Position numbers and translations under genes: made by a program | The notes under the pieces: model-generated | The model's database searches: none | Told to the model about the DNA's origin: nothing | The model's input: only the letters and a program-made list of their open reading frames with translations | From: an uncultured Eubacterium sp. | Lineage (GTDB): Bacteria; Bacillota; Clostridia; Lachnospirales; Lachnospiraceae | Direction of reading: 5' to 3' | DNA: 17,349 nucleotides | NCBI GenBank assembly: GCA_910584595.1 | Contig: CAJUBQ010000096.1 | Span: 1 to 17,349, forward strand | Shown here: in pieces, positions 12,897-17,349 of the stretch | Numbering within the stretch: the stretch's first letter is position 1 | Layout of the letters: each line of letters starts with the position of its first letter

Positions 12897-13892
12897 TCAG
12901 CCTTCCTTTCTCATTTCTTTCTGAAATGCGATTTGAATAATTATAAATAGGGCGGCAATTCCACAAACAGAGCAAATGTAATAAACAGGGTTAGTTACAG
13001 GTGTTCCAAAATAAGCATTTTTTAATCCCATATAAATTTGATAAAACGGATGCCAACCTATCCATGCCATTTTTATAGAGGTATTCGCTGCCAAAAATAC
13101 GGGTGTGGCTGCAAAAATAGCAATTACCAAATAAGCAAGTGAAAATTGTTTGAAATCATTTAGCACCATCGTACACCCGAAACCCGCCAATGCCATAACA
13201 AGGGACAAGACCGCAGTCTGTACTAATACAGCGGGTAAAATATGGATTGTATCAGCAACCCCTATGTTGAATACAGTCATCAATGCAGCAAATATTAAAT
13301 CTGCTAATAAAAAAATAATAATCTTCGATAAAATAAACAGACACTTTTTCAAGGGAAGAATAGCATGAACGCGAATAACTCCCATTTGCTTTTCTTTGAA
13401 CAGAACAGAAGCAATCCCTAAAAATCCAACAGCAACAATCTCAATAAATAACAATTCGCAAGTTATTTCTTTCCGCTGTTTTAATTCGGGTGTATTTGCC
13501 CCTACTGTTTTAGCAGTATATCCATTATCCGGGTACAAAAGTGAGCGTGCATAGTCAGCACGGTGCCTGTCAACCTTTTCACTCCCATAATAAAGAATAA
13601 TATTGGGTGTGCTGGAACTGGCATCTATCCCTATGCTGGTTGTGTCTGTAACAAGAGCTTGATCTAATTCCTCCAATGATATTACAGGATAAACCAAGTC
13701 AGACACTTGCGGCTGTGTACCTTGTGGATCATACAAATATACATGGTACAATTCAGCTTTCATAAACTTTATATAACCGAAGTTAATAAACAATGTGTAA
13801 AGGAGAAGAGAACCAACCGCAAGCAGAAAAAATTTTCCGGCTATCATCATTTGACAGTCTTTTTTGAATAGAGAAATAAAATTTTTCCACAT
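12897..13892 (-). CDS. ABC-2 type permease, first subunit of the exporter
   Basis: The 331-residue membrane protein starts MWKNFISLFKKDCQMM, a typical amphipathic ABC-2 N-terminus. One helix lies at about 18-40 and an extracytoplasmic domain at about 45-145 (contains DLVYPVISLEELDQ). Five or six helices follow from residue 150. A cytoplasmic FKEKQMGVIRVHAILP segment corresponds to the coupling motif of the second permease. Its ATG overlaps the ATPase stop by one base (TAATG), so translation is coupled. The two permeases share layout but little sequence, suggesting a heterodimer with the upstream ATPase. The family is ABC-2 exporter; efflux of an antimicrobial or peptide is inferred from the two-component genes upstream. 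Confidence 0.82.
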   Translation of the reverse strand: MWKNFISLFKKDCQMMIAGKFFLLAVGSLLLYTLFINFGYIKFMKAELYHVYLYDPQGTQPQVSDLVYPVISLEELDQALVTDTTSIGIDASSSTPNIILYYGSEKVDRHRADYARSLLYPDNGYTAKTVGANTPELKQRKEITCELLFIEIVAVGFLGIASVLFKEKQMGVIRVHAILPLKKCLFILSKIIIFLLADLIFAALMTVFNIGVADTIHILPAVLVQTAVLSLVMALAGFGCTMVLNDFKQFSLAYLVIAIFAATPVFLAANTSIKMAWIGWHPFYQIYMGLKNAYFGTPVTNPVYYICSVCGIAALFIIIQIAFQKEMRKEG

Positions 13893-14740
13893 TAAGACAG
13901 CCCCCTCCCCGTATATTGAATAAACATATCCTCTAAAGTCGGTTCTTCCGAATGGACGCTAATAATCTCATCATGGGGGAATGGAATACCGGCTTCTAAT
14001 TCCGGGGCTTCGATTGTTTTTTCTTCCCGTTTATCTTGATACAGGTAGCAGATTTTAACACGTTGATTGCTGTTTTTCTCTTTCAGCTTTTTCGGAGTGT
14101 CTAATGCTGCAATATTCCCATTTGTAATAAAAGCTACCCTGTCACATAACAAATCGGCATCCAGCATATTATGAGTGGTTAAAAATACTGTAGTACCTTT
14201 TTTGCGTTCTTCCTCTATAATCTTGCGGAACAAAACTGCGCCGGACGGGTCAAGTCCGCTGGTCGGTTCGTCCAAAAATAACAGTTTAGGATTGCTTATA
14301 AGCACTCTTGCCATACTTACGCGCTGCCGCATACCTTTCGAGTAAGAAGAAACTGGTTTTCTAAGGAAATCACGCTTAAATTCCAACGCTTCCAGTAATT
14401 CTTCAATATCCCGTAATTGCTCTGCGGGATAAAATGAGGAAAAATATTTGAGGTTATCAATAGCACTCAAATTTAAATAGAGATAGGGAAACTCAAATAA
14501 AACGCCTATTTTTTGAAAAAAGTCCTGTATATGCGCTGTAGCAATATCTTTTCCAAATAGTGATACTTTGCCGCCGTGTCCTTTCAAAATCCCTGTAAGG
14601 ATTTTTTGTGTTGTGGATTTGCCGGAACCATTGGGTCCTAAAAATCCAAAAATTTCACCGTCCCCTACTGTAAAATCCAAGCCGTTCAAGGCTTGCTTAT
14701 CCTTTCCATAAGAGAACGTCAGATTTTTAACTTCAATCAT
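13892..14740 (-). CDS. ABC transporter ATP-binding protein
   Basis: The 282-residue protein contains every core motif: Walker A GPNGSGKST at 35-43, signature YSKGMRQR around 133-140, Walker B LLFLDEPTSGLD with D157/E158, and H190 in LTTHNM. At the Q-loop it reads IGVLFEFPYL, without a plain glutamine, as in a subset of exporter ATPases. The C-terminal tail (about 215-282, ending PTLEDMFIQYTGRGL) is the accessory domain common in DrrA/BcrA-type exporters. The only ribosome-like site is a G-run seven bases before the ATG, inside the end of the upstream membrane-protein gene. It powers export by the two permeases. All catalytic residues are present, so it should be active if made. Confidence 0.9.
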   Translation of the reverse strand: MIEVKNLTFSYGKDKQALNGLDFTVGDGEIFGFLGPNGSGKSTTQKILTGILKGHGGKVSLFGKDIATAHIQDFFQKIGVLFEFPYLYLNLSAIDNLKYFSSFYPAEQLRDIEELLEALEFKRDFLRKPVSSYSKGMRQRVSMARVLISNPKLLFLDEPTSGLDPSGAVLFRKIIEEERKKGTTVFLTTHNMLDADLLCDRVAFITNGNIAALDTPKKLKEKNSNQRVKICYLYQDKREEKTIEAPELEAGIPFPHDEIISVHSEEPTLEDMFIQYTGRGLS

Positions 14741-14743
14741 ACA

Positions 14744-14872
14744 TCATCCCCCCCATTTTCCCTGTTGATTATTTTTCTTTTCCTGCTGGCGTTTGTTCCA
14801 CCATTTCATAAACTTGATTTTGAAAGGGATAGCGATTATCACCACTACCACAATCAGCAGCCACCAATACCA
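14744..14872 (-). pseudogene. C-terminal fragment of a membrane protein
   Basis: Forty-two codons read WYWWLLIVVVVIIAIPFKIKF then a basic, glutamine-rich tail (KWWNKRQQEKKNNQQ) and stop at TGA 14744-14746, three bases before the ABC ATPase ATG. This is one transmembrane helix with a positively charged cytoplasmic tail. An in-frame TAG at 14873-14875 and the inverted kinase segment stand directly upstream, so its front was lost in the same rearrangement. Its place between sensor kinase and exporter suggests it was an accessory protein of the cassette. No family could be assigned. Confidence 0.6.
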
Positions 14873-14877
14873 CTACT

Positions 14878-15075
14878 TTATTAGATTTGTCTGCATTAGA
14901 AACCGGGGCTGTTCAACTTTCCCCCGAACGCTTTGACTTTGTTGAACTATTAGAAACAGTCGCCGGACGGTTATTGATTGATACGCCAGATGTTAATTTT
15001 GAATTGCAATATGAACTTCCCGACTATAAAGTTTTTGTTCATACAGACAGACTGCGAATGGAGCAAGTCTTAAAT
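14878..15075 (+). pseudogene. Inverted internal segment of the sensor kinase
   Basis: The plus strand reads LLDLSALETGAVQLSPERF, then FVELLETVAGRLLID, then HTDRLRMEQVLN. This is the linker between the kinase dimerization helices and the N-box of a histidine kinase, and it continues exactly where the minus-strand kinase breaks off (ERMNNLI). The two parts belong to one gene but lie in opposite directions, so this segment of about 200 bp has been inverted. The following ATP-binding domain (N, G1, F and G2 boxes) is found nowhere in the window. It has no start and will not be translated sensibly. Confidence 0.78.
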
Positions 15076-15653
15076 TTAATCAGATTATTCATTCGTTCTG
15101 TTTCCGATATGATTATTTCTGCATATCTTTGTTTTTTTTTTTCATCTTCTTCGTCTTGATAACCCTCCGCATAAGCTCTTATAATCCCCAAAGGAGTTTT
15201 CATTTCATGGGATAAACTGTCTACTAATTCTTTACGTTCTGCTAACAGTATGCGTTCCTGCTCGACATCTTTTTCAAGCTGGCTTTTTGCCCTCTCTAAC
15301 TTTATAAGAGCTTTTTGTAAATTTTCAGCCATAACATTAAGATTTTTAGAAAGTCGTCCAAATTCATCATTTGTCATAACATCACACGGAGAAGAAAAAT
15401 CTAAATCAGCCATTCTTTTTGCTGCCTGTTCTAATTTAGCAATAGGTTTGGAAATAAAGCAACTCATTAAAAAATCAACAGTAAAAATTAACAGCGCCAC
15501 AAAAACAGTCCAAATAGGAAGTGAAATATTTGGCGAAAATGGTAATTTAGTCGAAAGTATATACGAAATAATGAGAACAGCACCTATAACCTTAGATATT
15601 AAAAGTATTTTTTTCCGTATTGAATGAACGCTAAAAGTATCATTGTTTTTCAT
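15039..15653 (-). pseudogene. Sensor histidine kinase, truncated by inversion
   Basis: The first 192 codons are a normal kinase front. Two membrane helices (about 15-35 and 47-67) have only a short loop between them, which suggests sensing within the membrane. A HAMP domain (69-121, KPIAKLEQAAKRM and NDEFGRLSKNLN) follows, then the HisKA helix with phospho-acceptor H149 in SLSHEMKTPLG. After ERMNNLI at 15078 the frame enters the inverted segment and ends 12 residues later at 15039. No ATP-binding domain remains, so it cannot phosphorylate itself; at most it could be a membrane dimer without kinase activity. An 11-base A-run (T on plus, 15132-15142) after the histidine adds slippage risk. It overlaps the regulator stop by four bases (ATGA), the normal two-component arrangement. 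Confidence 0.85.
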
Positions 15654-16318
15654 ACTGTTACCTCTAATTTATAGCCGGAGCGGATCAGCGTTACAATATG
15701 CTTCCCCTCGCTTCCTAATTTTTGTCGCAATGTTTTGATATGGGTATCTACAGTTCGGGTAGTTCCCTCAAAATCATATCCCCAAATTCTGTTCAGCAAC
15801 TGTTCACGGGTAAAAATTTGTCCGGGGTTCATCATAAAAAAATAAAGCAGTTCGTATTCTTTGTGAGTAAGGTTAATTTCCTGCCCATCTAAAAATACTT
15901 TGTGTGAGGACGGCATAACGGAAATTTTTCCTATACTCAATAGTTCTAATGGTTCTGAGGAAGAACGCCGGAGAAGCGCATTAACTTTAGCCAATAAGAC
16001 CTTTGGACTAAATGGTTTTGTTGTGTAATCGTCAGCACCATATTCATACCCTTTTAACTTGTCGCTTTCTTCGCTTTTCGCTGTCAGCATGATAATAGGC
16101 ATATTGCTCATTTCCCGTGCCATTTTACAAACAATAAACCCGTCCATGTGGGGCATCATAATATCCAGTATCATTAAGTCCATTGGATTGTTTTTTAATA
16201 TCATTAAAGCGTCTATTCCGTCATCAGCAGTAAAGCAGGTATGCCCGCCTTTTTTGATATACTCGACAATAATATCCTGCATATTTTTTTCATCTTCTAC
16301 AATTAAAATGTTCGCCAT
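15650..16318 (-). CDS. OmpR/PhoB-type response regulator
   Basis: The full-length 222-residue protein has a receiver domain at 1-115 with the acidic pair E8/D9/E10, phospho-acceptor D52 in LMILDIMMP, T79 and K101 in TTKPFS. The winged-helix DNA-binding domain (about 127-222) includes LTHKEYELLYFFM, the REQLLNRIWGYDFEGTTRTVDTH region and a C-terminal SGYKLE. AAGGA lies ten bases before the ATG. It sits downstream of an excisionase-like gene and is coupled to the kinase gene by ATGA. Its usual job in such cassettes is to activate the linked exporter operon when the kinase senses an antimicrobial. With the cognate kinase broken, phosphorylation would depend on acetyl phosphate or another kinase. 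Confidence 0.92.
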   Translation of the reverse strand: MANILIVEDEKNMQDIIVEYIKKGGHTCFTADDGIDALMILKNNPMDLMILDIMMPHMDGFIVCKMAREMSNMPIIMLTAKSEESDKLKGYEYGADDYTTKPFSPKVLLAKVNALLRRSSSEPLELLSIGKISVMPSSHKVFLDGQEINLTHKEYELLYFFMMNPGQIFTREQLLNRIWGYDFEGTTRTVDTHIKTLRQKLGSEGKHIVTLIRSGYKLEVTV

Positions 16319-16331
16319 GAAATCGTTCCTT

Positions 16332-16505
16332 TCAATTAAATTTACGCCGTTTGTCTATCGGCTTCTCTGCGTCCTTTGGGATTAACCACAAACGACTAAA
16401 CTTTGCCACACCCGGTATGCGGTTTTCCTCACATAGCTTTTGCACCCGTCTTTCTGAAATGCCCCATTTCTTCGCCGCTTCCGGGGCAGAAATATACTCT
16501 AACAT
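16332..16505 (-). CDS. Excisionase-like helix-turn-helix protein
   Basis: This 57-residue protein reads MLEYISAPEAAKKWGISERR then VQKLCEENRIPGVAKFSRLW and ends KPIDKRRKFN. It is a MerR/Xis-like HTH_17 domain of the type found in excisionases and small element-borne DNA-binding proteins. I use the ATG at 16503-16505 because AAAGGG lies nine bases upstream; an ATG two codons earlier is too close. It is the first gene of the operon, 13 bases before the response regulator. Here it may act as a co-regulator of the operon rather than as a recombination factor, because no recombinase stands next to it. Confidence 0.78.
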   Translation of the reverse strand: MLEYISAPEAAKKWGISERRVQKLCEENRIPGVAKFSRLWLIPKDAEKPIDKRRKFN

Positions 16506-16540
16506 CTTCATTCACCCTTTCTTTAATCTCTATCAGTATA

Positions 16541-16569
16541 ATTATATGCGGTTAGGCGAACATTTTCAA
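16541..16569 (-). promoter_or_regulatory. Sigma-A promoter of the Xis-RR-HK-ABC operon
   Basis: Minus-strand TTGAAA (16564-16569) and TATAAT (16541-16546) are 17 bases apart, near consensus. It lies 36 bases before the first start codon and is the only clear promoter for the genes down to 11887. Confidence 0.8.
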
Positions 16570-16599
16570 GTACTCAAGAACCGCATCATGGAAATGTTC
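16546..16599. repeat. Two interleaved inverted repeats over the operon promoter
   Basis: ATGCGGTT (16546-16553) is repeated inverted as AACCGCAT (16579-16586). GAACATTTTC (16558-16567) is repeated inverted as GAAATGTTC (16591-16599) with a one-base bulge. The order A-B-A'-B' interleaves the pairs. A lies in the promoter spacer and B covers the -35, so they are likely operator half-sites. Confidence 0.6.
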
Positions 16600-16612
16600 A
16601 TAATTGGCTATA

Positions 16613-16695
16613 GAACTATGGAAAACCCCGTTCACAGCCTGTGGAAAAGCAAAAGCAGCTTTCCCACACCCTGCAAACGGGGTTTTCCACAGTTC
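16613..16695. repeat. Large nested palindrome with DnaA-box-like words
   Basis: A 20-base arm GAACTATGGAAAACCCCGTT (16613-16632) recurs inverted at 16676-16695 with one mismatch. Inside it TGTGGAAAAGC (16640-16650) recurs inverted at 16658-16668 with one mismatch. TTTTCCACA or its complement, one change from the DnaA box TTATCCACA, occurs at 16640-16648 and 16683-16691, and a related TTTCCACAA lies near 16730. No T-run follows, so it is not a plain terminator. An origin, an oriT or an element boundary is possible. Bases 16700-16784 show nothing else. Confidence 0.6.
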
Positions 16696-16784
16696 CATGA
16701 ACGCAGCCAGTCATACGACATTTCCACAATGCCTGCGCCTACGGAATCCACCCCTTTATCTATCTCATTCTTGAAATCATTGTT

Positions 16785-17153
16785 TTACAGATATATCCCT
16801 GCTTTCTCTGCAAAATCGGATTTTCGCCCGATAAGTACCGACTGTTTTTCTTCTGGCAAGCTCTCAAACACACCTTTATACCCCTTTTCCATCAAAGAAG
16901 TACCTTTTGCCATAAAATACAGCTCCATATCAAGCCATTCCTGCCATAATCCCTCAAACAATGCCCTGCTGTCTGTAAAAGTTTCATCTTCCTCAAAACC
17001 ATGCGGCGGCTTATAATATTTCAGCATCACAAAACCGTATCTACCAACATCAACCACTACAATATCTGCCATATCATACAGTTCCGTAAACGCATCAGCT
17101 ACCTTTTGACACTTCTTCCGTTCTTCTTCTGTAATATAAATTTGTTTATCCAT
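16785..17153 (-). CDS. Conserved hypothetical protein of Clostridial elements
   Basis: The 122-residue acidic protein (starts MDKQIYITEEERKKCQKVAD, ends KSDFAEKAGIYL) has no signal peptide or membrane segment. A central DIVVVDVGRYGFVMLKYY stretch suggests two beta strands, followed by an FEEDETFTDSRALFEGLWQEW helix. GGAGG lies ten bases before the ATG. It follows the TnpV-like gene by 20 bases and is probably co-transcribed. I do not recognise a functional family. Coding-like composition and the ribosome site make it real. Confidence 0.72.
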   Translation of the reverse strand: MDKQIYITEEERKKCQKVADAFTELYDMADIVVVDVGRYGFVMLKYYKPPHGFEEDETFTDSRALFEGLWQEWLDMELYFMAKGTSLMEKGYKGVFESLPEEKQSVLIGRKSDFAEKAGIYL

Positions 17154-17173
17154 ATTATTTTTGCCTCCATGAT

Positions 17174-17349
17174 TTAAATATAAATCATCTCATTTTTAAC
17201 TATTTCCTCTGCCCGACAGCGAATACTGTTCATTTTCTGAACCCATTCCCACTGATTTTGGGCTTTTAATTCCTCTGTCACACTTTCGGCAGTTTTCATC
17301 TGCTCCATGATAATATCTAACCGTTTCTCTGCCTGCTCGTTCAAATCGG
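17174..17349 (-). CDS. tnpV: TnpV-like transposon protein, C-terminal part (window edge)
   Basis: The 57 visible codons (LNEQAEKRLDIIMEQMKTAE, later WEWVQKMNSIRCRAEEIVKNE, ending MIYI) match the C-terminal end of TnpV-type proteins carried by Clostridial transposons, which are about 120 residues long and have no established biochemical role. The helix is amphipathic and probably coiled. The start lies beyond the window. It reads into the hypothetical gene 20 bases downstream. Confidence 0.68.
   Translation of the reverse strand, partial: DLNEQAEKRLDIIMEQMKTAESVTEELKAQNQWEWVQKMNSIRCRAEEIVKNEMIYI

Noticed and set aside
12895..12975. N-terminal extension of the second permease
   Set aside because: The 27 extra residues overlap the end of the first permease gene, and a proper ribosome site precedes the internal ATG at 12892-12894.
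16351..17016. 221-codon plus-strand frame
   Set aside because: It is antisense to the excisionase-like gene and the hypothetical gene and runs through the palindrome; those minus-strand genes have ribosome sites and family matches.

Overview
The window looks like accessory DNA from a low-to-moderate GC Gram-positive gut-type Clostridium relative, most likely Lachnospiraceae or a neighbouring family. The clues are Shine-Dalgarno sites of the AGGAGG type, TATAAT/TTGAAA promoters, and protein families typical of Clostridial conjugative and mobilizable elements: a Maff2-like membrane protein, a VirD4-like coupling protein tail, a TnpV-like protein, a TndX/TnpX-type large serine recombinase, a MobC-like protein and an Rpn-family nuclease. 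Nearly all genes lie on the minus strand. There is no rRNA, tRNA, CRISPR array or housekeeping gene. Family names come from reading the sequence; no database search was run.

Region 1 (1-4500) is a graveyard. A small Xre-type regulator with a clear promoter and the start of an overlapping partner gene lie at the left edge. To their right come fragments joined at sharp junctions: two unidentified tails on opposite strands, an in-frame chimera of a coiled-coil/TIR-domain protein with the C-terminus of an IS110-family transposase, the C-terminal third of an AAA/ABC-type ATPase, an Rpn-family nuclease gene with one internal stop, a truncated maff2, and the last ~90 codons of a VirD4-like coupling protein. 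The last two are in the order expected for the transfer module of a Tn1549-like element. Several strong hairpins and palindromes lie between them.

Region 2 (4500-6280) is one intact gene for an OLD-like ATPase with a C-terminal TOPRIM-type nuclease domain, a plausible single-gene anti-phage factor. It is bracketed by two related terminator hairpins.

Region 3 (6300-11500) is the core of an integrative element: large serine recombinase, a small conserved transposon protein, a DnaC-like helicase loader, a replisome-organizer-like protein and two small tandem winged-helix regulators on the minus strand. Then, on the plus strand, comes mobC, preceded by an inverted repeat that could be oriT. The relaxase expected after mobC is missing.

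Region 4 (11600-16600) is a cargo operon read leftward from one good promoter: excisionase-like HTH, OmpR-type response regulator, sensor kinase, a membrane protein, ABC ATPase, and two ABC-2 type permeases, ending at a clear terminator. The exporter and regulator look intact, but the kinase is broken: about 200 bp of its coding sequence is inverted and its ATP-binding domain is missing together with the front of the membrane protein gene. The operon may therefore be an exporter that has lost normal signal input. Region 5 (16600-17349) holds a large nested palindrome with DnaA-box-like words, a conserved hypothetical protein and the end of a TnpV-like gene.
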